Assembly: GCF_010550605.1 (NCBI RefSeq)
Contig: NZ_JAAGNI010000294.1
Span: 1-44,112 of the forward strand
Direction of reading: 5' to 3'
DNA length: 44,112 nucleotides
Source of the DNA: Streptomyces sp. SID9727
Lineage (GTDB): Bacteria > Actinomycetota > Actinomycetes > Streptomycetales > Streptomycetaceae
The notes below the pieces were generated by a model. That model saw nothing but the letters and a program-made list of their open reading frames with translations. It was not told where the DNA came from and made no database searches. Positions 32,574 through 41,144 of the stretch are shown piece by piece. Within the stretch, counting starts at the first letter, position 1, and each line of letters opens with the position of its first letter. Position numbers and translations under genes: made by a program.

Positions 32574-34250
32574 CTACGGCAGCATCCAGGACAGTACGGC
32601 CGTCGACTGGAGGTAGACCAGGACGCAGAGGACGGCCAGCATGGCCAGGCTGTATCCGGCGACCTTGCGCAGCAGGATGCGTTCCGAGCCCTGCATCGCG
32701 ACCGCGGTGGCGGCGATCGTCAGGTTCTGCGGGCTCACCAGCTTGGCCACCACGCCGCCGGAGGTGTTCGCCGCGACGAGCAGCGTCGGGTCGATCCCCG
32801 CGGTCTGCCCGGCCGTCTGCTGGAGGTTGGCGAACAGTGCGTTGGCCGAGGTGTCGGAGCCGGTCACGGCCGTACCCAGCCAGCCGAGCACCGGCGAGAG
32901 CAGGGCGAAGAGTCCGCCCGCCGTGGCCAGCCAGGTGCCGATGGCGACGGTCTGACCGGACTGGTTCATCACGTAGCTCAGCGCCAGCACGGTGGCGACC
33001 GTAGCGATGGCGGTCCGCATGTTCTTCAGCGTCCGGCCCGCGGCCGAGAGCGCGACGCCACCGGTCATCGGATAGGCAGCACGGTCCTTGGCGAACCGGT
33101 AGACCAGTGTCACCAGAACGCCGGAGATGATCAGCAGGGTCCCCGGGTTGCCCAGGACCTCCAGCGTGTAGACCGCGCTGGACGACGGCGTACCGCCGGT
33201 GGTCATCAGCTCGCCGTGGAGCCCCGGCCACTCGATCCTGAGGTTGGCGTGGCTCAGCACCTCGGGCACGTCCAGCCCGCCCAGGTTCAGCTTGGCGATG
33301 CCGAAGATCGCGATCACCAGGACGTACGGAAGGACGGCGTACGTCACCCGGCGCCGGGTGAGCGGCTCGTTCTCCACCTGGGAACGCTGATCGTCGGGGG
33401 TGGGCGGCTTCCAGAAGCGCAGCATCAGCACCGCCACTCCGAAGCCCACGAGCGAGGCGACCACATCGGTCAGCTCGTACGCGAAGTGGTTGGCGCACCA
33501 GAACTGGGTCAGGGCGAAGACGCCACCGGTCACCAGGGCGATCGGCCACAGCTGACGGACGCCGCGGGTGCCGTCCACGACGAACAGCAGCAACAGCGGC
33601 ACGAAGATCGCGAGCAGGGGCGACTGGCGCCCGATGACCGAGGCGATGTCCTCCGGGGGGATGCCGGTGAGGTTGCCGGCCGTGGTGACCGGGATGGCCA
33701 TGGCGCCGAACGCGACCGGGGCCGTGTTGGCGAGGAGCACGGTCACCGCCGCCTTGACCGGGGGCAGGCCGAGGGCCAGCAGCATCACGGCAGTGATGGC
33801 GACGGGCGCGCCGAATCCGGCCAGTGCCTCCAGCAGGCCGCCGAAGCAGAACGCGATGAGCATCGCCTGCACGCGCAGGTCGCCCCGGCCGACGGCGCTG
33901 AACGAACGCCGGAGGTCCTCGAACCGGCCGCTGACGACCGTGAGTTCGTAGAACCAGATGGCCGCGACGACGATCAGCATCACCGGGAACAGGCCGAAGA
34001 CGAGCCCCTGGGACGCCGAGAGCAGCCCCAGCCCGACCGGCATGCCGAACCCGATGACCGCCACGAGCAGAGCCGTGACGACCGAGCCCAGAGCGGACAC
34101 CAGCGCCGAGCGCTTCGCCGCCATCAGGAGCACGAAGAACACGGCGAGCGGGATCAGGCTCACCAGAGCGGTCGCCAGGAGGCTGCCCCCGATGGCGTGG
34201 ACATCAGGCGTGTAGGAAGCCAGCACGCTGGCCGGTGGTGCGGAAGCCAC
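32574..34250 (-). CDS. lldP: L-lactate permease
   Basis: The 558-residue membrane protein has about 13 hydrophobic segments and the LldP signatures AFCFGGLLEALAGFGAPVAI, ANTAPVAFGAMAIPVTTAG and GWLGTAVTGSDTSANALFAN. It imports L-lactate (and often glycolate) with protons. The GTG start has GAGGAG upstream at the right distance. It is convergent with the GntR gene and divergent from lutABC, with operator-like palindromes at 34324-34334 and 34415-34425 in the shared promoter region. Confidence 0.95.
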   Translation of the reverse strand: MASAPPASVLASYTPDVHAIGGSLLATALVSLIPLAVFFVLLMAAKRSALVSALGSVVTALLVAVIGFGMPVGLGLLSASQGLVFGLFPVMLIVVAAIWFYELTVVSGRFEDLRRSFSAVGRGDLRVQAMLIAFCFGGLLEALAGFGAPVAITAVMLLALGLPPVKAAVTVLLANTAPVAFGAMAIPVTTAGNLTGIPPEDIASVIGRQSPLLAIFVPLLLLFVVDGTRGVRQLWPIALVTGGVFALTQFWCANHFAYELTDVVASLVGFGVAVLMLRFWKPPTPDDQRSQVENEPLTRRRVTYAVLPYVLVIAIFGIAKLNLGGLDVPEVLSHANLRIEWPGLHGELMTTGGTPSSSAVYTLEVLGNPGTLLIISGVLVTLVYRFAKDRAAYPMTGGVALSAAGRTLKNMRTAIATVATVLALSYVMNQSGQTVAIGTWLATAGGLFALLSPVLGWLGTAVTGSDTSANALFANLQQTAGQTAGIDPTLLVAANTSGGVVAKLVSPQNLTIAATAVAMQGSERILLRKVAGYSLAMLAVLCVLVYLQSTAVLSWMLP

Positions 34251-34315
34251 GGAATTACTCCTCGCTGAGTGGCGCAGCTGATTTCAGCGATCAGTAGGAC
34301 ACCGCAGATGTCGTA

Positions 34316-34334
34316 TGTCAATAAGGTCAGACCA
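34316..34334 (-). promoter_or_regulatory. lldP promoter -35 and adjoining operator
   Basis: On the minus strand TTGACA (34316-34321) is a consensus -35. The palindrome TGGTCTGACCT (34324-34334) lies just upstream of it. A -10 near 34293-34298 (CCTACT) is weak. Confidence 0.55.
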
Positions 34335-34409
34335 AAAGATGGCCAGGTCACTTCGCCTCCGAGGGGGACTGGAGGGTGCGTGTGCATACTGTCGCAATCG
34401 GCCGGAGGG

Positions 34410-34425
34410 TAGTATGGTCGGACCA
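34410..34425 (+). promoter_or_regulatory. lutABC promoter with perfect operator
   Basis: TAGTAT (34410-34415) is a good -10. The perfect 5+1+5 palindrome TGGTC-G-GACCA (34415-34425) begins on its last base and covers the probable transcription start, a clear repressor position. Confidence 0.7.
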
Positions 34426-34448
34426 CAACTTGCGATCGGGGAGGTTCC

Positions 34449-35216
34449 ATGCGTATCGGACTCTTCGCCACCTGTCTGGGAGACACGCTCTTCCCCGAGG
34501 CGGTGAAGTCCACCGCGGTGCTGCTGGCCCGCCTGGGCCACGACGTGGTGTTCCCGCCGGGCCAGACCTGCTGCGGACAGATGCACGTCAACACCGGGTA
34601 CCAGCGCGAGCCGGTCCCGCTGGTGCGCAACTTCGCCGAGCAGTTCGGCGACGCCTCCATCGACGCCGTCGTCATGCCGTCGGGCTCCTGTGCCGGATCG
34701 GTGCGCCATCAGCACGAGATCGTCGCCGAGCGGTACGGGGACGCGGCGCTGCGCGCGGGGGTCGCCACGGTCAAGGCGAAGACGTACGAACTGTCCGAAC
34801 TCCTGGTGGACGTGCTGGGTGTGACCGATGTCGGCGCGTACTTCCCGCACCGGGTGACGTACCACCCCACCTGCCACTCGCTGCGCATGCTCAGGGTCGG
34901 CGACAAACCGCTGCGGCTGCTGCGGGCCGTCGACGCGATCGACCTGGTCGAGCTGGACGAGGCCGACGCCTGCTGCGGGTTCGGCGGCACCTTCGCCGTG
35001 AAGAACGCCGACACCTCGACGGCGATGCTCCAGGACAAGATGCGCAACGTCACCGCGACCGGAGCCGACGTGTGCACCGCCGGTGACTCCTCCTGCCTGA
35101 TGCACATCGGCGGCGGGCTCTCGCGCATCAAGGCCGGAACGAAGACCCTGCACCTCGCCCAGATCCTGTCCTCCACCCGCACCTCGCCGCACGCCCTTAC
35201 GGAGGCCGCCCGATGA
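34449..35216 (+). CDS. lutA: L-lactate oxidation subunit LutA (cysteine-rich)
   Basis: The 255-residue protein has two CCG domains: FPPGQTCCGQM with PSGSCAGSV, then YHPTCHS, ADACCGFGGTF and AGDSSCLMHIGGG. These bind iron-sulfur or heterodisulfide-reductase-like centres. It is subunit A of the flavin-free LutABC system that oxidises L-lactate to pyruvate. GGGGAGG precedes the ATG. Its end overlaps lutB by ATGA. Confidence 0.94.
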   Translation: MRIGLFATCLGDTLFPEAVKSTAVLLARLGHDVVFPPGQTCCGQMHVNTGYQREPVPLVRNFAEQFGDASIDAVVMPSGSCAGSVRHQHEIVAERYGDAALRAGVATVKAKTYELSELLVDVLGVTDVGAYFPHRVTYHPTCHSLRMLRVGDKPLRLLRAVDAIDLVELDEADACCGFGGTFAVKNADTSTAMLQDKMRNVTATGADVCTAGDSSCLMHIGGGLSRIKAGTKTLHLAQILSSTRTSPHALTEAAR

Positions 35217-36751
35217 GCGCGACGTTTCTCGGCATGCCCGCGACCCCGCCCCGCTCCCCGTACGGCACGGGCAATCTGCGTGGCGACCGGAAGTTCCCCG
35301 CCGCCGCCCACGACGAGCTGGGCAACGAGCAGCTGCGCCGCAACCTCGGCCGCGCCACCCACACCATCCGCGCCAAACGCCTCCACGTCACCGGCGAACT
35401 GCCCGACTGGGAGGAGCTGCGCGACGCCGGGTCCGCCATCAAGACCGACACCATGAACCGGCTCCCCGAGCTCCTCGAGGAGCTGGAACGCAACGTCACC
35501 GCACGCGGGGGCACCGTCCACTGGGCGCGCGACGGCGTCGAGGCGAACGATATCGTCGCCCGGCTGATCCAGGAGACGGGCAGCGACGAGGTCATCAAGG
35601 TCAAGTCGATGGCCACCCAGGAGATCGGCCTCAACGAGCACCTCGAATCCCTCGGCGTCACCGCGCACGAGACCGACCTCGCCGAACTCATCGTCCAGCT
35701 CGCCCACGACAAGCCCTCGCACATCCTCGTCCCCGCCATCCACCGCAACCGGGACGAGATCCGGCAGATCTTCCTCAAGGAGATCCCGGGCGTCGACCCG
35801 GCCCTGGACAACGTCCCCGCCCACCTGGCCGCCGCCGCCCGCGCCTACCTGCGCGAGAAGTTCATGACCACCAAGGTGGCCGTCTCCGGGGCCAACTTCG
35901 GCATCGCCGAGACCGGCACCCTCTCCGTCGTCGAGTCCGAGGGCAACGGCCGCATGTGCCTGACCCTCCCCGACACGCTGATCACCGTCATGGGCATCGA
36001 GAAGGTCCTCCCGCGCTACCAGGACCTGGAAGTCTTCCTCCAGCTCCTGCCGCGCTCCTCCACGGGCGAGCGGATGAACCCGTACACCTCCATGTGGACG
36101 GGCGTCACCCCCGGCGACGGACCGCAGACCTTCCACCTGGTCCTCCTCGACAACGGCCGCACCGCCGCCCTCGCGGACCGGATCGGCCGTGAGGCGCTCA
36201 ACTGCATCCGCTGCTCGGCCTGCCTCAACGTCTGCCCGGTGTACGAGCGCGCCGGCGGGCACGCCTACGGCTCGACCTACCCCGGGCCGATCGGCGCGGT
36301 CCTGACCCCGCAGCTCGCCGGGATGGACGCCGCCAAGGACGACCCGAACAGCTCGCTGCCGTACGCCTCCAGCCTCTGCGGGGCCTGCTTCGACGCCTGC
36401 CCCGTCAAGATCGACATCCCCTCGCTGCTGGTGGAGCTGCGCCACCAGCACACCGAGCGGTCCGGCACCACCGCCGAGAAGCTGGCCATGAAGGCGGCGG
36501 GCGCCGTGATGAGCCGGCCCAAGGCCTACACCGCCGCGCAGAAGGCGTCCCGGCTCGGCCGGGTCCTGGCCCGGGACGGGAAGCTCCCGGCGCTGCCGCC
36601 CCCGCTCAGCGGCTGGAGCGACAGCCGCGACACCCCCGCCCCGCCGAAGCAGACCTTCCGCGCCTGGCTCGCCTCGTCCGAAGGCACGGCGGCCATGCGT
36701 GAGGCGTCCGCCGAGCACACCCGCAACCAGCAGCAGGAGGACGGCGAATGA
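35213..36751 (+). CDS. lutB: L-lactate oxidation iron-sulfur subunit LutB
   Basis: The 512-residue protein joins an N-terminal LUD domain (about residues 60-300; MATQEIGLNEHLESLGV, GANFGIAETGTLSVVESEGN) to a ferredoxin-like part with two cysteine clusters (CIRCSACLNVCPVYER and CGACFDACPVKIDI), which should hold two [4Fe-4S] clusters. A C-terminal DUF3390-like segment follows. It passes electrons from lactate within the LutABC complex. It overlaps both lutA and lutC by ATGA, so the three are co-translated. Confidence 0.95.
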   Translation: MSATFLGMPATPPRSPYGTGNLRGDRKFPAAAHDELGNEQLRRNLGRATHTIRAKRLHVTGELPDWEELRDAGSAIKTDTMNRLPELLEELERNVTARGGTVHWARDGVEANDIVARLIQETGSDEVIKVKSMATQEIGLNEHLESLGVTAHETDLAELIVQLAHDKPSHILVPAIHRNRDEIRQIFLKEIPGVDPALDNVPAHLAAAARAYLREKFMTTKVAVSGANFGIAETGTLSVVESEGNGRMCLTLPDTLITVMGIEKVLPRYQDLEVFLQLLPRSSTGERMNPYTSMWTGVTPGDGPQTFHLVLLDNGRTAALADRIGREALNCIRCSACLNVCPVYERAGGHAYGSTYPGPIGAVLTPQLAGMDAAKDDPNSSLPYASSLCGACFDACPVKIDIPSLLVELRHQHTERSGTTAEKLAMKAAGAVMSRPKAYTAAQKASRLGRVLARDGKLPALPPPLSGWSDSRDTPAPPKQTFRAWLASSEGTAAMREASAEHTRNQQQEDGE

Positions 36752-37380
36752 CGAACGCCCGTGACATCGTGCTCGGCCGCGTCCGGGACGCGCTGGCCCT
36801 CGCGCCCGCCGGCGAAACCGCGGTCCCGCGCGCCTACCGCTCCGGACGCACCCTCCCCGACGAGGAGCGCCTCGCCCTCTTCACCGACCGGCTCGTCGAC
36901 TACAAGGCACAGGTCCACCCCTGCACCGCGGACCGGACCGCCGAAGTCGTCGCCCAGGTGCTGCGGGACCGGGGAGCCGCGCGCATCGGCGTCCCCCCGG
37001 GGCTCGACACGGGGTGGCTGGCCGCTTACGACGGCGAGGTGCGGCAGGACTCCGCGGACATTCCGGCGCCGCGCCTGGACGCCCTCGACGGTGTCGTCAC
37101 CGCGTCCGCCGTCAGCTGCGCCGAGACCGGCACCATCTTCCTGGACGGCTCGCCCGACCAGGGGCGACGGGCACTCTCCCTCGTGCCCGACCTCCATGTG
37201 TGCGTGGTCGACCTGTCGACCGTGGAGGTGGGTGTGCCCGAGGCGGTGGCCCGACTGGTCCCGGAGCGCCCTACCACGCTGATCAGCGGTCCCTCGGCCA
37301 CCTCGGACATCGAACTGGAGCGGGTCGAGGGCGTCCACGGCCCGCGCACCCTCGCGGTCGTCATTCGCACAGACGTCTAG
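36748..37380 (+). CDS. lutC: L-lactate oxidation LUD-domain subunit LutC
   Basis: The 210-residue protein is a single LUD domain: LDGVVTASAVSCAETGTIFL and PTTLISGPSATSDIELERVE, then VHGPRTLAVVI. It is the third component of the LutABC L-lactate oxidation system. The start overlaps lutB (ATGA). The operon seems to end with it or to continue into the TauE-like gene 37 bases on. Confidence 0.94.
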   Translation: MTNARDIVLGRVRDALALAPAGETAVPRAYRSGRTLPDEERLALFTDRLVDYKAQVHPCTADRTAEVVAQVLRDRGAARIGVPPGLDTGWLAAYDGEVRQDSADIPAPRLDALDGVVTASAVSCAETGTIFLDGSPDQGRRALSLVPDLHVCVVDLSTVEVGVPEAVARLVPERPTTLISGPSATSDIELERVEGVHGPRTLAVVIRTDV

Positions 37381-37417
37381 GTCGTCATGCCGGGCGGGAT
37401 TACGCTCTCTGCCTGGC

Positions 37418-38185
37418 ATGGACACACTTACCCTCTGGCAACTGGCGGCACTGGCCGCGGCGTCCGCACTCGTCGGCTTCTCCAAGACGGCCGTCAGCGG
37501 CGCCAACACGATCAGCCTCGCGGTCTTCGCGGCGGTCCTCCCCGCCCGCGAGTCCACCGGGGTGCTGCTCCCGATCCTGATCGCCGGCGATGTGCTCGCT
37601 GTCCTCGTCTACCGGCGCCACGCGCACTGGCCGACACTCCTGCGGCTCTTCCCGGCCGTCGCGGCGGGCGTGGTGGCGGGCACCCTTTTCATGATGTGGG
37701 CCGACGACGCCACCGTGCGGATCTCGATCGGCGCGATCCTGGTCTTCATGGCCGGCGTCACCGTCCGGCGCCGCCGCACGGCCGAGGCCGTCGCGGAGCC
37801 CGGCGCCGACGACGGGCCGCCGACCGCCGGTGAACGGCTCAAGGCACGTTCGTACGGAGTGCTCGGCGGTTTCACCACCATGGTCGCCAACGCGGGCGGC
37901 CCGGTGATGTCGCTCTACCTGCTTTCGGCCGGATTCCGGAAACTGGGCTTCCTGGGCACCTCGGCGTGGTTCTTCCTGATCGTCAACACCACGAAGGTGC
38001 CGTTCAGCGTGAGCCTCGGGCTGATCGACGGGCACTCCCTGCTGCTGGACGCCTGCCTGCTGGTGTTCGTGCTGCCGGGCGCCTGGATCGGGCGCACGTG
38101 CGTGGACCGCATCGACCAGCGGCTCTTCGAGCGCATCGTCCTGGCCGCCACCGTCGTCGGCGGCCTCCAGCTCCTCCTGACCTGA
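37418..38185 (+). CDS. TauE/SafE-family membrane transporter
   Basis: The 255-residue protein has eight hydrophobic segments in the two-repeat TauE/SafE pattern: LVGFSKTAVSGANTISLAVF at the start of the first repeat and VLGGFTTMVANAGGPVMSLY in the second. The family moves organosulfonates, sulfite or small carboxylates. It lies 37 bases after lutC in the same direction and may belong to the lactate cassette as an anion transporter, which is inference. There is no clear ribosome site before ATG 37418; TACGCT at 37403 could be a -10 box giving a very short leader. Confidence 0.85.
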   Translation: MDTLTLWQLAALAAASALVGFSKTAVSGANTISLAVFAAVLPARESTGVLLPILIAGDVLAVLVYRRHAHWPTLLRLFPAVAAGVVAGTLFMMWADDATVRISIGAILVFMAGVTVRRRRTAEAVAEPGADDGPPTAGERLKARSYGVLGGFTTMVANAGGPVMSLYLLSAGFRKLGFLGTSAWFFLIVNTTKVPFSVSLGLIDGHSLLLDACLLVFVLPGAWIGRTCVDRIDQRLFERIVLAATVVGGLQLLLT

Positions 38186-38203
38186 AGGCGTACGCCGACG
38201 GCC

Positions 38204-38225
38204 CCCGCGGACACGCGTCCGCGGG
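38204..38225. terminator. Bidirectional hairpin between convergent transporter genes
   Basis: CCCGCGGAC (38204-38212) pairs with GTCCGCGGG (38217-38225) around ACGC; outer CGGC/GCCG can extend the stem past one mismatch. Confidence 0.75.
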
Positions 38226-38254
38226 AGCCGTCCTCCGTATCCCGGCGGGGCCGG

Positions 38255-39778
38255 TCAGATGATGCCCTCCTCGATCTCCGCCTGCTCGCGCGCGTTCCCG
38301 TACGCCGACGGCGTGCCGTACGAGCGCCGCGCGACGAACCACCACACCGTGGCCAGGGCCAGCACGACGACCAGGGCGATCGACGCGTAGTTCATCGAGC
38401 CGATCGTCACCGGGGAGGACTGCGGCAGCAGGAACAGCACCGTCACGATCGCCACCCACACCACGGCGATCCAGCCGACCGGCTTCGACCAGCGGCCCAG
38501 GTGCCACGGCCCGCGCTGGAAGCGGTCCCCGGCGCGCAGCTTCAGGAGGACCGGGATCGCGTAGGCGGGCGTGATCCCGATGACGTTGATCGCGGTCACC
38601 GCCCCGTACGCGGTCGCCGAGTACAGCGACGGCAGGGCCAGCACCCCGGCGACGATCACCGACAGCCACACCGCCGGCACCGGCGTCTGCGTCCGCGCGC
38701 TCACCTTCCGCCAGAGCGAGGAGCCGGGCAGCGCGTTGTCCCGGCTGAAGGCGAACACCATCCGGCTGGCGGCGGCGACCTCCGCGTTGCCGCAGAACAA
38801 CTGCGCCGCGATCACGATCAGCAGCATCGCCGTGGCGCCCGAGGTGCCCAGCGCGTCGATCAGGATCTGCGCGGGCGGCACCCCGGTCTCGCTGTTCTGC
38901 GTGCCCGCGTAGTCCTGGATGGCGAAGGTGAGCCCGGCCAGCAGGACGAAACCGGCCACCCACGAGACCCAGATCGCCCGGACGATGCCGCGCGCCGCCG
39001 AGACCGAGGCGTTGGAGGTCTCCTCCGACAGATGGGCCGAGGCGTCGTAGCCGCAGAACGTGTACTGAGCGAGCAGCAGCCCGATCGCCGCCACGTACAA
39101 CGGGTTGTGCCAGCCGGTGTCGTTGACGAACTCGGTGAAGACGAACGAGGGCGACTGGTGGTGTGAGGGCACGATCGCCAGTACGGAGACGATCACCGCC
39201 ACGCCCGCCAGATGCCACCACACGCTGATGGAGTTGAGGATGCTCACCACCCGCACCCCGAACAGGTTGATGACGGCGTGCAGCAGCAGGATGCAGACGA
39301 AGATGATCATCGTCTTCCCCGGAGTGGGCGTGAAGCCCCACTGGAGCTTCAGCAGCGCGCCCGTGAACAGCGCGGCACCGTAGTCGATGCCCGCGATGGC
39401 ACCGAGCAGCCCGAGCAGGTTCAGCCAGCCGGTGTACCAGCCCCACTTGCGGCCACCGAGCCGGTCCGCCATGTAGTACAGCGCCCCCGACGTCGGATAC
39501 GCGCTCGTCACCTCGGCGAGCGCCATCCCGACGCACAGCACGAACAGGCCGACCCCGGCCCAGCCCCACAGCATCACCGCGGGCCCGCCCGTCGACATGC
39601 CGAACCCGTACAGCGTCATGCAGCCCGACAGGATCGAGATGACGGAGAAGCTGATGGCGAAGTTGCCGAACCCGCCCATCCGGCGGGCCAGGACCGGTTG
39701 GTAGCCGAGCTCACGGAGCCGCTGCTCCTCGTCCTTCGGCGCACTGGTCCCCTTGCGGGGCGAGGTGGACACGGACAT
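38255..39778 (-). CDS. APC-family amino acid permease
   Basis: The 507-residue protein has about 12 membrane segments and the amino acid-polyamine-cation signatures ISFSVISILSGCMTLYGFGM, AEVTSAYPTSGALYYMADRL and QYTFCGYDASAHLSEET, which place it near the GABA/choline-type permeases. ATG 39778 has the strong site AGGAGGT 5 bases upstream. It may form a unit with the TPR-like gene upstream on the same strand (50-base gap). Substrate is not predictable. Confidence 0.92.
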   Translation of the reverse strand: MSVSTSPRKGTSAPKDEEQRLRELGYQPVLARRMGGFGNFAISFSVISILSGCMTLYGFGMSTGGPAVMLWGWAGVGLFVLCVGMALAEVTSAYPTSGALYYMADRLGGRKWGWYTGWLNLLGLLGAIAGIDYGAALFTGALLKLQWGFTPTPGKTMIIFVCILLLHAVINLFGVRVVSILNSISVWWHLAGVAVIVSVLAIVPSHHQSPSFVFTEFVNDTGWHNPLYVAAIGLLLAQYTFCGYDASAHLSEETSNASVSAARGIVRAIWVSWVAGFVLLAGLTFAIQDYAGTQNSETGVPPAQILIDALGTSGATAMLLIVIAAQLFCGNAEVAAASRMVFAFSRDNALPGSSLWRKVSARTQTPVPAVWLSVIVAGVLALPSLYSATAYGAVTAINVIGITPAYAIPVLLKLRAGDRFQRGPWHLGRWSKPVGWIAVVWVAIVTVLFLLPQSSPVTIGSMNYASIALVVVLALATVWWFVARRSYGTPSAYGNAREQAEIEEGII

Positions 39779-39827
39779 GGGGGACCTCCTGGAGGTGAAC
39801 GGACGGAACGAGAAGGGGCGGGGACGC

Positions 39828-40814
39828 TCAGCCGGGATCCGCGGCCAGCGCACGGGCGCGGGCCCGCACGAAGACCTCCTCGGCACCGCCGGGGTCGTCG
39901 GGCGTACGGGATCGGCAGGCCCAGGGCAGCGACGTGAAGTACGGGCCCAGCTCACGGAACACCTCGGCCGCGTCGGCGAACCGGAGCGCCCCCCACAGCG
40001 CGTGCGCGAGGTGGTTGAGGTCGGGCAGGGCGCGGGTGGCGGCGGGGGCGCGCCGATACCAGACCTCCAGCGCGCGCAGGGCCTCGCGCTCGGCGTCCTC
40101 GGTGACCCAGTGCAGGTCGAGGGCCTTGTCGTGATCGTGCTCCCGGCGGTAACGCTCGACCCGGACGTAGAGTGGGAGCACATGGAGGGCCGAGCCCTCG
40201 GGTGCCGTGGACGACGCCCACTGCACGAAGTTCACCGCCTCGGAGAGCGTGCCGCCGGCCCTGCGCGCGTACACGAACTGGAGCATCCGGTGGTACGCCT
40301 CGCGGTTGTGCGGGTCGCGCCGGTCGGTCTCGGCCAGCAGCCCCCACGGGCCGGGGAACAGCATGGGGCCGGGCGGCGGGAGCCGGTGCTCGGCGAGGCG
40401 CTGGTCGTCGTCCAGCTGGGACAGGGCGAGGAGGCAGACCCAGGGCACCGGGTCGGCCGGCGTGGCGTGGGCCGCCGAACGGCACGCCTCCCAGGCCTCC
40501 TGCCAGAGCTCCCGGCCGCTGGGGTGCCCGGAGCGGTTGGCCCGGACGGCCCGCTCCACGGCGACCCGGGCGCGCATCACGGCCGCGGCGGCGCTCTCCG
40601 GCTCCTCGGTCAGCCAGGTGCGTATCGCGTCCGTCCCCGCCGCGACCGCGCCGAGGACCTGGGTGCGCTGGGTCCACAGCGCCCAGTCCGGGGTGCGCGC
40701 CAACAGATCGCGCATGGCGATCCAGCGTCCGGTGCGTAAGTCCTGTAACGCCGCGCGGAGTTCATTGTCGTGACCGGCCGGATGGTAAACCGGCCGGAAT
40801 TCACCGTTGGCCAT
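39828..40814 (-). CDS. Hypothetical TPR-like protein with two TTA codons
   Basis: The 328-residue protein is mostly helical with TPR-like pairing (MRDLLARTPDWALWTQRTQV; LWQEAWEACRSAAHATPADP; FADAAEVFRELGPYF). No enzyme motif, signal peptide or membrane segment is seen, and I do not recognise a named family. Leu23 (40746-40748) and Leu26 (40737-40739) are TTA, the rarest codon in Streptomyces, read only by the bldA tRNA. Translation is therefore probably confined to development or late growth. It lies upstream of the amino acid permease gene on the same strand and diverges from the TTA-containing kinase operon. The gene, two TTA codons and likely bldA control are seen directly; the role is unknown. 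Confidence 0.82.
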   Translation of the reverse strand: MANGEFRPVYHPAGHDNELRAALQDLRTGRWIAMRDLLARTPDWALWTQRTQVLGAVAAGTDAIRTWLTEEPESAAAAVMRARVAVERAVRANRSGHPSGRELWQEAWEACRSAAHATPADPVPWVCLLALSQLDDDQRLAEHRLPPPGPMLFPGPWGLLAETDRRDPHNREAYHRMLQFVYARRAGGTLSEAVNFVQWASSTAPEGSALHVLPLYVRVERYRREHDHDKALDLHWVTEDAEREALRALEVWYRRAPAATRALPDLNHLAHALWGALRFADAAEVFRELGPYFTSLPWACRSRTPDDPGGAEEVFVRARARALAADPG

Positions 40815-40872
40815 GGACGCGCTCGGGACGGGATGCTGAATTCATCGATCCTCAGGGATGATTGCGAGGGAG

Positions 40873-40896
40873 AAACAGTTGAAGTGCAAACTGTTT
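40873..40896. promoter_or_regulatory. 8+8+8 inverted repeat in divergent promoter region
   Basis: AAACAGTT (40873-40880) and AACTGTTT (40889-40896) form a perfect inverted repeat in the 330-base gap between the TPR-like and kinase genes. It is AT-rich for this genome and looks like a regulator site. No regulator gene adjoins it in the window. Confidence 0.5.
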
Positions 40897-40956
40897 TCGG
40901 GCTTCCGGTTGCTGTTCGGCGGTGAGTGTAGAGCCGTTTGCGCGGAACTCTCGAAC

Positions 40957-40969
40957 GAATCAATGATTC
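40957..40969. promoter_or_regulatory. 13-bp palindrome upstream of kinase operon
   Basis: GAATCA-A-TGATTC is a perfect 6+1+6 palindrome in the same gap. The rest of the gap (40815-41144) holds no convincing gene. Confidence 0.45.
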
Positions 40970-41144
40970 CGTCCAAGTCGCGTGCCGGTTACTCGTGTTG
41001 GCACCTCCCACAATCCTCGAAAGGTTCCGGACATACGGCCGTCGCGCGCTTGACGTAACCGCTGGGCTGCACCACTGTGGGGGGCCGCGACCGAAGATCA
41101 CCATTCCGTTCGAGCCCCCGGGCTCGCGTACCGCTGGAGAACCG

